Below are positions 36,041-43,886 of a stretch of DNA of 63,555 nt, piece by piece. A program made the translations under genes and the position numbers. Source of the stretch: JAWLFY01 sp041685355 (GTDB lineage: Bacteria > Planctomycetota > Planctomycetia > Pirellulales > Pirellulaceae); NCBI GenBank assembly GCA_041685355.1, contig JAWLFY010000011.1, positions 1 to 63,555 of the forward strand, given 5' to 3'. How positions within the stretch are numbered: the first letter of the stretch is position 1; each line of letters opens with the position of its first letter. Below the pieces are notes generated by a model. That model saw nothing but the letters and a program-made list of their open reading frames with translations, was not told where the DNA came from and made no database searches.

Positions 36041-37342
36041 TCAGACCGGTTCCAGTCCTCGCATCGTCCCGGTGCTGCTGGCGAACCGGTCGACCTCGAG
36101 CCCGACGTTTTGCAAAACCGACACGTACAGGTTGGGGAGCGGGTAGTTGTTCTTGCGGTCGAACGCCAAGTGTTGTCCGTGGCGGAACCCGCCGCCGGCC
36201 AACAACACCGGCATGTTGCGATTGTCGTGGTTCGATGCGTTCCCGAGATTGCTCGTCAAGAACACCGTGGTGTGGTCGAGCAACGGATTGCCGAAGTCGT
36301 CGGTGTCGCGCAGGTCTTGAAGGAACTCGCCCCACTGAGCCAACAGGGCGGCTTCGACCAACGCCAGTTGGGCAAGTTTGTCCTCGTCGCGTCCGTGGTG
36401 GCTGAGCGAGTGATAGCCTTCTTCGACGCCATCGACGGGGAGCACGCCGCCGGACCCGGGGAGGTGAAGCGAGACGAACCGCGTCGAGTCGGTCTTGAGC
36501 GCGAGGCGGACAACGTCGCACATCGTTTTCTGTTGGGCGACCAAGTCGTTCGGGTTGTTGATATCGACCGGCGCCTTCGCGTCGACTTCCGGCTTGGGCA
36601 ATTTCGCCCACCGTTCCGACATCTCCATCCGTTTCTCCAGGTCACGGACGCTGGTGAAGTAGGCGTCGAGGCGATCGCGGTCGGCGGCACCGAGGTCTCG
36701 CTGCAACGATTTCGCGTCGTCACCGACCAGGTCCATGATGCTGCGACCTTGACGGATGCGGCGGGCTTGGCGTTTTTGTTCGGCGGGGGAATCGTCGACG
36801 AACAGCCGGTTGAACAGCCGTGACGGCGACGTTTCCGGCGGGATCATCGATCCGTTGTCGGTGTACGCCGGGCTGTTGCTGCCGCGGGTGCTAAGGACCA
36901 ACGAGGGGAAGCGGGTCGCATCCCCGAGGTGTTTCGCCATCAACTGGTCGATCGAGATCGTATTGGTCGCCCGGCCGGCGGAACCCATCGGCGTGGCCGT
37001 CAGGATGCTCGCTTCGGCCCGGTGCCCGCCGCTGACGCCGGGATGTGAGGTCCCGGAGACGACGGTGATTTGGTCGCGGAGATCCTGCAGCACTTCCAGG
37101 TAACGGCTCGGCTTGTAGCCCTTTCCGTCGTTTTCCGGGAACAGGTTTTCGGCGACCAGTCCCAACCCGAGGGTCATCGCGACGAACCGTTTGGGCGGCT
37201 TCGTGGTTTCCGGGGCCGCGTACGATTCACGCATCGCGGTCAGCCACGGCAGACTCATCGCCACGCCGCCGCCCCGGAGCACCGTCCGGCGGTTCAGCGA
37301 ACGGCGAAAGTTGAACTGGACGCGTTTGTTTCGCAGCGACAT
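36041..37342 (-). CDS. DUF1552 family exported protein
   Basis: This 433-residue protein begins with an Arg-rich, TAT-like signal (LNRRTVLRGGGVAMSLPWL) and matches DUF1552 through its length: 'KRFVAMTLGLGLVAENLFP', 'VVSGTSHPGVSGGHRAEASI', 'NTISIDQLMAKHLGDATRFP' and 'GYHSLSHHGRDEDKLAQL'. DUF1552 proteins have an alkaline-phosphatase-like fold and are almost always encoded beside a DUF1592 cytochrome in planctomycetes (family knowledge); they are probably exported enzymes of unknown substrate. The gene starts eight bases after the DUF1592 stop, so the pair is one transcript. Confidence 0.92.
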   Translation of the reverse strand: MSLRNKRVQFNFRRSLNRRTVLRGGGVAMSLPWLTAMRESYAAPETTKPPKRFVAMTLGLGLVAENLFPENDGKGYKPSRYLEVLQDLRDQITVVSGTSHPGVSGGHRAEASILTATPMGSAGRATNTISIDQLMAKHLGDATRFPSLVLSTRGSNSPAYTDNGSMIPPETSPSRLFNRLFVDDSPAEQKRQARRIRQGRSIMDLVGDDAKSLQRDLGAADRDRLDAYFTSVRDLEKRMEMSERWAKLPKPEVDAKAPVDINNPNDLVAQQKTMCDVVRLALKTDSTRFVSLHLPGSGGVLPVDGVEEGYHSLSHHGRDEDKLAQLALVEAALLAQWGEFLQDLRDTDDFGNPLLDHTTVFLTSNLGNASNHDNRNMPVLLAGGGFRHGQHLAFDRKNNYPLPNLYVSVLQNVGLEVDRFASSTGTMRGLEPV

Positions 37343-37349
37343 CGGACAC

Positions 37350-39779
37350 TCACTTCGTCAAAAAGGTGGGACTGGTCACGACCGCGTGCAACAGCGACCG
37401 AAACCCATATTCTTGATCGGCCGCGTCGTCGACGATCCCGTCGACGGCGTGGCGATCGGCGAACGAGACCGTGGCCCCGGTTCCGTAAATCAACAATTTT
37501 TCCGCCACGTTACGGGCGATCGGCCGGACGTCTTCGCTGAGCAATTCGCGAAACTCATGGAAGCCCGAGAAGTCACGGCCGTCGGGCAGGGTATAGCTCG
37601 AGTCGACCTCCGCGGCGGGGCGGGGTCGACCGCCTTTCATTTGAACGTATTTGTCACGCCAACGTCCCGCCGCGTCGAAGTTTTCCAACGCGTATCCGGG
37701 CGGATCGATTTTGACGTGGCAACTGGCACACGACGGGTCTGCCTTGTGTTTCTCTAGCAGTTCCCGGATGGTCGTCGCACCCCGGATGTCCGGTTCGACC
37801 GCGGGGACGTTGGCCGGGGGCGGGGCGATCGGTTGCCCCAGAATCCGCTCCGACACCCACACGCCCCGCAGCACGGGCGAGGTGTCGTTGCCGTTGGCCG
37901 TGACTTTCAAGATCGAACCGTGGGCGAGCAATCCGCCACGGTGTGAATCGTCGTCGAGCTTCACCTTTCGGACTTCATCCCCTTCGACGCCGTCGATCCC
38001 GTAGTACCGGGCGAGTCGGCTTTGCAGGTAGGTGTGCTTCGAATCGATGATTTGACCGACGCTCGCGTCCCGGTCCAGCATCTCCTGGAGGAACGTCAGC
38101 GTTTCCTGGAGCATTCCGTCTTGGACGACGATGTCGAAATTGCGGTAGAGTTTGCGTTCGGGTTCGGTGAAGCCGATCTTGGACATATCGAGCCATTGAT
38201 CCGCGAAGTCGCGAACGAAATCGCTTCCGCGGTCGGTTTCGAGCAACCGGTCGACCTGTTCGCGGAGCACCTTCGGGTCACGGAGCTGATCGTCGGCCGC
38301 GAGCGTCATCAGTCGCTCGTCGGGCATGCTGTTGCCGATCAGGTAGCTCAGTCGGTTCGCGATCGCGTAGCTATCGAGTTCGCCGACCGGTTCGGTGAAG
38401 TAGAGGAACCGCGGGGAGCAAAGGACGGCGCGGTAAGCCGAACGAAGGGCGTCGATCGGGTCCACCCCCGCGTCGAGGGAATCTTGGAGCAGTGCCGCGA
38501 AGGGTTCGAACTCAGACCCATCGAGGGGCCGGCGGAAGGCGTCGGTCGCGAACTGGTGTAAGCGGGACTTGAGCGCGTCGGCCGAGACGTCGCCGTCGAA
38601 CGCGACGGTCGCCGACTTCGAATCGGCCTTGATCGGTAAGTCCCCGAAAAGCGATTCGCGGACCTCGTCGACCGTCCCGCCGGGGTGGATCCGTTCCATC
38701 CGCATGCGATGGATCGCCAGTCCCGGGACGTCTTGCGGTTCCCCTTCACCGACGCCGACCTGACCGCCTTTGAAACGGCCCCGTTTAAGGTTGATGTCTG
38801 CGGGACGGATCTCCAGCATTTCGCCTTTGGGGATCCACGTCTCGAACGTCCAATCCTGCGGTTCGTCTTGGGCTTCGAACGCGCCGACCCAGGCCAACAG
38901 CGGGGCGCTGGAGACGCAGGGCCCGGTCCGGACGGTACACCACACGCCGTGGCCTTTCGGCTTCTTGACCGCGGAGGCGGTAAAGTTCACTCGGTACCAA
39001 CCGCTTTCCTTGACGCGGCTGGAAGAGATGCGGCCGTAGAAGATCAGCCCGCTGTTCCAGACGACCGCTTTGCCGTTCCGCATCTCGGGGTCGCGATTGC
39101 GTTTTTTCGGATTGCTTCGCGCGACGTCTTTGGCTTCGTAATCACGACTCCAACTTGAGCCGTCATCGGCGGCCCGGCGGAACGCCTCGTCGAGCGCCGC
39201 GTCGACAACCGAAAGATGCGATTCGAGGTGGAAGTGAGAGATCGATTGGTGATCGGCGATTCCGGTAAAGCCCTCGTGGCGAGGTTCTTCCGACATCAAC
39301 GTCGCGAGCGGGATATCGATCGCCAGCAGGTCTTGGAGCGTCCGTTCCAGTTGATGATTCGTCAGCCGGCGTCCTCGGACGCGCCCGCGACGCTCTCGCT
39401 GCTGCTCTTGGGCGTGGACCAGCCAGTCACCCGAACCGTCTAGGAATGCCCTCTTCTCATCGTCGTCCAGCTGGCCGTAATCGGCGGGCGGCATCTCACC
39501 GTCGTTCACGCGGTCGAAGATCCGAACCCAGCGGTGGAAGACCTGGGGATCGCTCAGGTCGGTCCCGAGCGAGGTCAGATCGAGGCCCGCTTCGCCTTCC
39601 GAGCCGGAATGACAATCGAGGCAGTTGAACGCGAAGAAGTCTTCCGCGCCCGCCGGAAAATCGTCGGCGACGGCCCGAGGCGATGTCGAAGCCGCAGCGA
39701 GGACGAGCGTGGCGAGAACCACCGATCGGATCGGTCGGACGGCGGACGGTTCGTTGAAGGCGGAAATGGCGGACGCCAT
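37350..39779 (-). CDS. DUF1592/DUF1588/DUF1585 multi-domain c-type cytochrome
   Basis: This 809-residue exported protein has a signal peptide (residues 15-38), an N-terminal haem motif CLDCH (about 53-57), a DUF1587-like segment ('RRLTNHQLERTLQDLLAIDI'), DUF1592 ('YFTEPVGELDSYAIANRLSY'), DUF1588 ('RGGLLAHGSILKVTANGNDT') and DUF1585 with a second haem motif CASCH near 'DPSCASCHVKIDPPGYALEN'. Such cytochromes are hallmark planctomycete proteins thought to pass electrons during breakdown of complex carbohydrates (inference from genome context in the literature). It heads the minus-strand set with DUF1552 and the chimeric gene. The insert at about 240-380, with beta-strand character, may be a carbohydrate-binding-like module. 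Confidence 0.92.
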   Translation of the reverse strand: MASAISAFNEPSAVRPIRSVVLATLVLAAASTSPRAVADDFPAGAEDFFAFNCLDCHSGSEGEAGLDLTSLGTDLSDPQVFHRWVRIFDRVNDGEMPPADYGQLDDDEKRAFLDGSGDWLVHAQEQQRERRGRVRGRRLTNHQLERTLQDLLAIDIPLATLMSEEPRHEGFTGIADHQSISHFHLESHLSVVDAALDEAFRRAADDGSSWSRDYEAKDVARSNPKKRNRDPEMRNGKAVVWNSGLIFYGRISSSRVKESGWYRVNFTASAVKKPKGHGVWCTVRTGPCVSSAPLLAWVGAFEAQDEPQDWTFETWIPKGEMLEIRPADINLKRGRFKGGQVGVGEGEPQDVPGLAIHRMRMERIHPGGTVDEVRESLFGDLPIKADSKSATVAFDGDVSADALKSRLHQFATDAFRRPLDGSEFEPFAALLQDSLDAGVDPIDALRSAYRAVLCSPRFLYFTEPVGELDSYAIANRLSYLIGNSMPDERLMTLAADDQLRDPKVLREQVDRLLETDRGSDFVRDFADQWLDMSKIGFTEPERKLYRNFDIVVQDGMLQETLTFLQEMLDRDASVGQIIDSKHTYLQSRLARYYGIDGVEGDEVRKVKLDDDSHRGGLLAHGSILKVTANGNDTSPVLRGVWVSERILGQPIAPPPANVPAVEPDIRGATTIRELLEKHKADPSCASCHVKIDPPGYALENFDAAGRWRDKYVQMKGGRPRPAAEVDSSYTLPDGRDFSGFHEFRELLSEDVRPIARNVAEKLLIYGTGATVSFADRHAVDGIVDDAADQEYGFRSLLHAVVTSPTFLTK

Positions 39780-40271
39780 CGGAGGGGATTCCAGGCGGGG
39801 CGGGGAGGGTCGGCGGGCGATGCGTTATGACGAATCGAAACCTGGCTGCATCAATCGGCAGGCCCGATCCGCCGCACATTGAACCGCCGGGAAGTCCCGA
39901 GCGATCGGGGATTCCGACAAAAATGAAGGCGTTCGGGTGAGGTTTCGCCGGGGTGGGTTGGTCGCCGAGGGTGGCACCGGGGCTCGGTAACGCCGGTGGA
40001 TATCGGACGCCGGTTTGAATCGACGCCAAGCCACATTCCCGCGTGAACCGATCACCCGGAAGCGCGAACTTCACCCGGAAGCGCGACCTATGGGGTTCGA
40101 TTATACGCGATCGGAGTCTGAGAGCGAAACGCTTCAGCAAAGTTTGGGCACGTCGCGGCGGGCGGCACGTTCACGCCGCTGGAAGCGTCCTTGCGGCGCC
40201 ATCTTGATCCGTCATCGGTTACGCTGGCGGGCCAAGATCGGTCCGCTAACAACTCACTCCGGACTCGCCCG
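39780..40271. other. Divergent spacer between the DUF1592 cluster and the esterase
   Basis: This 492-base region has a direct repeat CCCGGAAGCGCGA (near 40048 and 40074) and an AT-richer patch CGATTATACGCGATC at 40097-40111 that could hold a -10 element. No gene is apparent. Confidence 0.4.
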
Positions 40272-41189
40272 ATGAGCACTCCTCTGCGACTTACCGTTGC
40301 CTTGATGTTCGCCGTCTCCCCGGTCGTCGCGTGGGGGGTGGAGCCGACGCATCCTGACGTCGCTTATGGGGGCCACCCGCGACAGCGGCTCGACTTCTAC
40401 AAGGCGTCGTCGGACGAGTCGACCCCGCTGATCGTGTACATCCACGGTGGCGGGTTTGTCGGCGGGGACAAGCGGTCGGTGAGCGACGGGATGATTCGTG
40501 GGGCGCACGCGGAGGGGATCAGCGTGGCGGCGTTGAACTATCGGTTCGTCGATGGGGACGAGGTCATTTTCCCGGCGCCGCAGCACGATTGTGCCCGCGC
40601 GATTCAGTTCATGCGGGGCAAGGCGGGCGAGTGGGATCTCGATCCGAGCCGGGTGGCCTGTTACGGCGGGTCGGCCGGGGCGGGGATCAGCATGTGGCTG
40701 GGGTTTCATGACGATTTGGCCGATCCGGCAAGTGACGACGCGGTCGCGCGGCAATCGACGCGGATCGTCGCGATCGGGACGATGGGGGGCCAAGGGACGT
40801 ACGACCCGATTCAGATCAAGGAGCTCGTCGGCGGTCGGGCTTGGCAACACCCGTCACTGCTGAAGGTGTACGGGTTGCGGTCGACCGAGGAGGCATTGCG
40901 TCCGAGCGAAGAGACGCGGGCACTTTATGACGAAGCGTCTGCGATCACGCATCTTTCCGCGGGCGACCCGCCGCTTTACATGATCTACAGCGAGCCCGAC
41001 GTCGTCCCGCCGGACGACGCGAAGCCGGGCCAGTTCATTCACCACCCGAACTTTGGGAAGCAGCTCCGCGAGTCGATGGACGGACTCGGGATCGAGAACG
41101 TTTACGTGCACACCGACGACGCGGCGGGGCGGGATTTGCAGCGGGAGATGCTCGAGTTTTTCGTGAAGCGGTTCGAGGCGGTGAAGTAG
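40272..41189 (+). CDS. Exported alpha/beta hydrolase (esterase/lipase-like)
   Basis: This 305-residue protein has a signal peptide (MSTPLRLTVALMFAVSPVVAWG) and an alpha/beta-hydrolase fold of the BD-FAE/hormone-sensitive lipase type: oxyanion motif 'VYIHGGGFVGGDKRS' and nucleophile elbow 'ACYGGSAGAGISMWLG' (Gly-Gly-Ser-Ala-Gly). The catalytic acid may be in 'YSEPDVVPPDD' and the His in 'NVYVHTDDA'. The start at 40272 follows from the signal peptide. It is probably a secreted carbohydrate esterase or lipase; the substrate is unknown. It stands alone. Confidence 0.87.
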   Translation: MSTPLRLTVALMFAVSPVVAWGVEPTHPDVAYGGHPRQRLDFYKASSDESTPLIVYIHGGGFVGGDKRSVSDGMIRGAHAEGISVAALNYRFVDGDEVIFPAPQHDCARAIQFMRGKAGEWDLDPSRVACYGGSAGAGISMWLGFHDDLADPASDDAVARQSTRIVAIGTMGGQGTYDPIQIKELVGGRAWQHPSLLKVYGLRSTEEALRPSEETRALYDEASAITHLSAGDPPLYMIYSEPDVVPPDDAKPGQFIHHPNFGKQLRESMDGLGIENVYVHTDDAAGRDLQREMLEFFVKRFEAVK

Positions 41190-41519
41190 ACGCCGTGAGA
41201 TCGGCCTGTTTGCGTCGTTCCGCTACACAAGAAGTGGCATTCGGCTTGCGCCGTGCTGCTAAGCACGTCCACCCAACGCATTGCGTCTTCCTGTCCGCGC
41301 GGATCGCGGTCGATTCATTTGGCACGCATCACGATGAAAGCCTTTGGACACCGGAGCGAACCTTGAAAAATCCCGAGCATGGAGACCTTGACCCCACTGC
41401 TTACTGAAATCGCGGAAGTGCCTCCCCAGTCTACCGATGACACCGACCGATTTCTCCACCGAGTTCCGAGGAAGGAGTGCGGTCGAGGTGCTTAGGGGCG
41501 TCGCGTGGGCGAGATCGGT
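41190..41519. other. Intergenic region, slightly AT-richer than its surroundings
   Basis: These 330 bases lie between two converging genes. A 70-codon open stretch (41195-41407) has no Shine-Dalgarno and no family features, so I do not call it. The lower GC of 41300-41400 may mark a relic of a lost gene, but nothing recognisable remains. Confidence 0.35.
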
Positions 41520-42491
41520 TCAGGTGAAGTTGGGGGTGGGAGGGCGATAATCCTCGAGCTTGATCGAGCGGAACCAGTCGATCGTGGCTTGCAGGCCCTG
41601 TTCCAAATCGATTTGCGGGGACCAACCGAGTTTTTCTTTCGCGAGCGTAATGTCGGGGCGACGGCGGGTGGGGTCGTCGTCAGGGAGCGGTTGGTGGATG
41701 AGTTTGCTGGAAGAGCCGCACAGTTCGATCACTTTTTCGGCGAGTTCACGGATCGTGAACTCGCCGGGGTTGCCGATGTTGACCGGGCCGACGAAAGCGC
41801 CGTCGAGGTTCATCATTTTGATGATCGCGTTGACCAGGTCGTCGCGGTAGCAGAAGGATCGCGTTTGTTCGCCGTCGCCGAACAGCGTAATCGGTTCGTT
41901 ATGGAGGGCTTGGCGGATGAAGTTCGACACGACGCGTCCGTCGTAGGGATGCATCCGCGGGCCGTAGGTGTTGAAGATCCGCACGATCCGGATGTCGACG
42001 CGGTTGCTGCGGTGGTAGTCCATGAAGAGGGTTTCGGCGACCCGTTTCCCTTCGTCGTAACAGGCGCGAATGCCGATCGGGTTGACCGACCCGCGGTAGT
42101 CTTCGGTTTGCGGGTGGACTTCGGGGTCACCGTACACCTCGCTGGTGCTCGCTTGTAGGATCCGGGCACCGCATCGTTTGGCAATCCCGAGCATGTTGAT
42201 CGAGCCCATCACGCTGGTCTTAATCGTTTTGATCGGGTTGTATTGGTAGTGGCCGGGGGCGGCGGGGCAGGCGAGGTTGTAGATCTGGTCGACTTCGAGG
42301 TGGATCGGGAGCGTGATGTCGTGGCGGATCAGTTCGAAGTTGGGCTGTTTCAGCAGGTGGGCGACGTTGGACTTTTGGCTGGTGAAGAAGTTATCGAGAC
42401 AGATCACATCGTGTCCTTCGGCCACCAGCCGTTCGCACAGGAAGGAGCCGAGGAAGCCGGCGCCGCCGGTGACGAGGATGCGTTGGATCAT
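41520..42491 (-). CDS. uxs: UDP-glucuronate decarboxylase (UDP-xylose synthase)-like SDR
   Basis: This 323-residue extended short-chain dehydrogenase has the NAD motif 'VTGGAGFLGSFLCERL', 'DNFFTSQKSNVAHL', 'IYNLACPAAPGHYQYNPIKT', the Ser/Tyr/Lys catalytic set ('ASTSEVYGDP' and 'ACYDEGKRVAETL') and 'RIFNTYGPRMHPYDGRVVSN'. These are diagnostic of UDP-glucuronate decarboxylase, which makes UDP-xylose for extracellular polysaccharide. The gene overlaps the panC stop by four bases and is the last of the set DUF151-panC-uxs; the pairing with pantothenate synthesis is probably just operon packing. Confidence 0.93.
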   Translation of the reverse strand: MIQRILVTGGAGFLGSFLCERLVAEGHDVICLDNFFTSQKSNVAHLLKQPNFELIRHDITLPIHLEVDQIYNLACPAAPGHYQYNPIKTIKTSVMGSINMLGIAKRCGARILQASTSEVYGDPEVHPQTEDYRGSVNPIGIRACYDEGKRVAETLFMDYHRSNRVDIRIVRIFNTYGPRMHPYDGRVVSNFIRQALHNEPITLFGDGEQTRSFCYRDDLVNAIIKMMNLDGAFVGPVNIGNPGEFTIRELAEKVIELCGSSSKLIHQPLPDDDPTRRRPDITLAKEKLGWSPQIDLEQGLQATIDWFRSIKLEDYRPPTPNFT

Positions 42492-43411
42492 GAGTCGGGC
42501 CGGGTTGCGGGATGAAGGGAAAGGTTATCGATCAGTCGGGTCTCGCCGACACGGGCGGCGACCAAGGCGACCGCTTCCCGGTTGATCACTCGGATCGGTT
42601 CGAGTGTCTTGGGGTGAACGATCGCCGCGTAGTCGATGTGGTCGACGCCGGGGTTGTCGCCGGGGTTTTCGTCGGGCGGGTCACCCGACGCTTCGCCGGC
42701 GAGGCGGCGTCGGATGGAGGCTTCGAGCGTGGCGACGTCGGTTTCGCCGGCGGCGACCGAAGCACGCGTTTCGCGGAGCGCTTCGACGATCGCCAGGGCG
42801 CGGCGGCGTTCGGCGGGTTGGAGGTATCGGTTGCGGCTACTCATCGCCAGCCCGTCCGGTTCGCGGACGGTTTCACAGGCGACGATTTCGATGGCGACGT
42901 CGAGGTCGCGCGTCATCGCCTCGATCACCCGCCATTGTTGGTAATCTTTACGTCCGAAGAACGCGTGGGTGCCGGGAAGGATTCCGAACAGTTTGAGGAC
43001 CACGGTACAAACGCCGCGGAAGTGTCCGGGGCGGTGTGCCCCTTCCCATCGGTGGGCGACCCGCGGCGGTTCGACGTGGGTGCTGAAGCCGTCGGGATAG
43101 ACCGCGTCGACGGGGGGGACGAGGACGGCGTCGGCGCCGGCGTCGCGGAGTCGTTCCAGGTCGGCGGTCAGTGTCCGCGGGTATCGGTCGAGGTCTTCGC
43201 CGGCGGCGAACTGGGTGGGGTTGACGAAGATCCAGGCGACGGTGTGGTCGCAGCGGTCGCGTGCGGCTTGGAGCAGGGAGAGGTGTCCGTCGTGGAGTGC
43301 CCCCATCGTGGGCACGACGCCGACGGTCGGCAAGTCGCCCTCCGATGCCTGTCGGGCCCGTGCGGCGTTTACCCAGCGGCGAGCTTCCGCCGGTTCGTGG
43401 AACACCTTCAT
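42488..43411 (-). CDS. panC: Pantothenate synthetase
   Basis: PanC joins pantoate and beta-alanine with ATP to make pantothenate, the start of CoA synthesis. The 307-residue protein has the HIGH-type motif 'VPTMGALHDGHLSLL', 'VNPTQFAAGEDLDRYPRT', 'KLFGILPGTHAFFGRKDYQQ' and the KMSKS-like 'AMSSRNRYL'. An Ala/Gly/Pro-rich insert (about 238-250, 'GEASGDPPDENPGDNPG') lengthens it by about 15-20 residues beyond the usual size. Its start overlaps the stop of the DUF151 gene and its stop overlaps uxs, so translation of the three is coupled. Confidence 0.95.
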   Translation of the reverse strand: MKVFHEPAEARRWVNAARARQASEGDLPTVGVVPTMGALHDGHLSLLQAARDRCDHTVAWIFVNPTQFAAGEDLDRYPRTLTADLERLRDAGADAVLVPPVDAVYPDGFSTHVEPPRVAHRWEGAHRPGHFRGVCTVVLKLFGILPGTHAFFGRKDYQQWRVIEAMTRDLDVAIEIVACETVREPDGLAMSSRNRYLQPAERRRALAIVEALRETRASVAAGETDVATLEASIRRRLAGEASGDPPDENPGDNPGVDHIDYAAIVHPKTLEPIRVINREAVALVAARVGETRLIDNLSLHPATRPDS

Positions 43412-43827
43412 CAGCTCGACGTCGACAACGCTTCTTCGAGCACCTGTTCGCTGACGTAGATCGGCAGCGGGGGCGTGAAGGTGACGGCGACGGCGATCGC
43501 GTCGCTGGGGCGGGAGTCGATTTCGATCACCTCGCCCGTCGACTTTTCCAAACGCAACTTCGCGAAATAGGTGTGGTCGCTGAGTTCGTGAATCACGACG
43601 CTCTTGACCTCCGCCCCGAACGACTCGGCGACGCGGACGATCAAGTCGTGCGTCAGCGGCCGGGGCGGGTGGTAATCCTCTTTGACGCGGCGGTCGATGT
43701 TGGTCGCCTCGAAGATCCCGATCAGAATCGGGAATTCTCGGTCGCCGTCGACTTCGCGAAGGTAGATCACCTGGTTATCGGTCAGCTCGGAGATGATGAT
43801 CCGAGCCAATTGCATTTCGACGGGCAT
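43411..43827 (-). CDS. DUF151 bifunctional nuclease-like protein
   Basis: This 138-residue protein matches DUF151: 'MQLARIIISELTDNQVIYLR', 'FPILIGIFEATNIDRRVKED', 'RPLTHDLIVRVAESFGAEV', 'TYFAKLRLEKSTGEVIEIDS' and 'RPSDAIAVAV'. Some DUF151 proteins have RNase and DNase activity (plant BFN homologues), and a structure is known, but the bacterial role is unclear. I chose the ATG at 43827; Met at position 5 is an alternative. It is followed directly by panC with a start-stop overlap and lies 59 bases after glgB. Confidence 0.9.
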   Translation of the reverse strand: MPVEMQLARIIISELTDNQVIYLREVDGDREFPILIGIFEATNIDRRVKEDYHPPRPLTHDLIVRVAESFGAEVKSVVIHELSDHTYFAKLRLEKSTGEVIEIDSRPSDAIAVAVTFTPPLPIYVSEQVLEEALSTSS

Positions 43828-43886
43828 GGGGAGAACTCGGGAACGGAATCGGGACAATCCGCCTTCGATTATAGGGGCGTTGGCGG

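Noticed and set aside
41195..41407. A 70-codon open stretch between the esterase and uxs
   Set aside because: There is no ribosome binding site, no neighbour logic and no recognisable feature.
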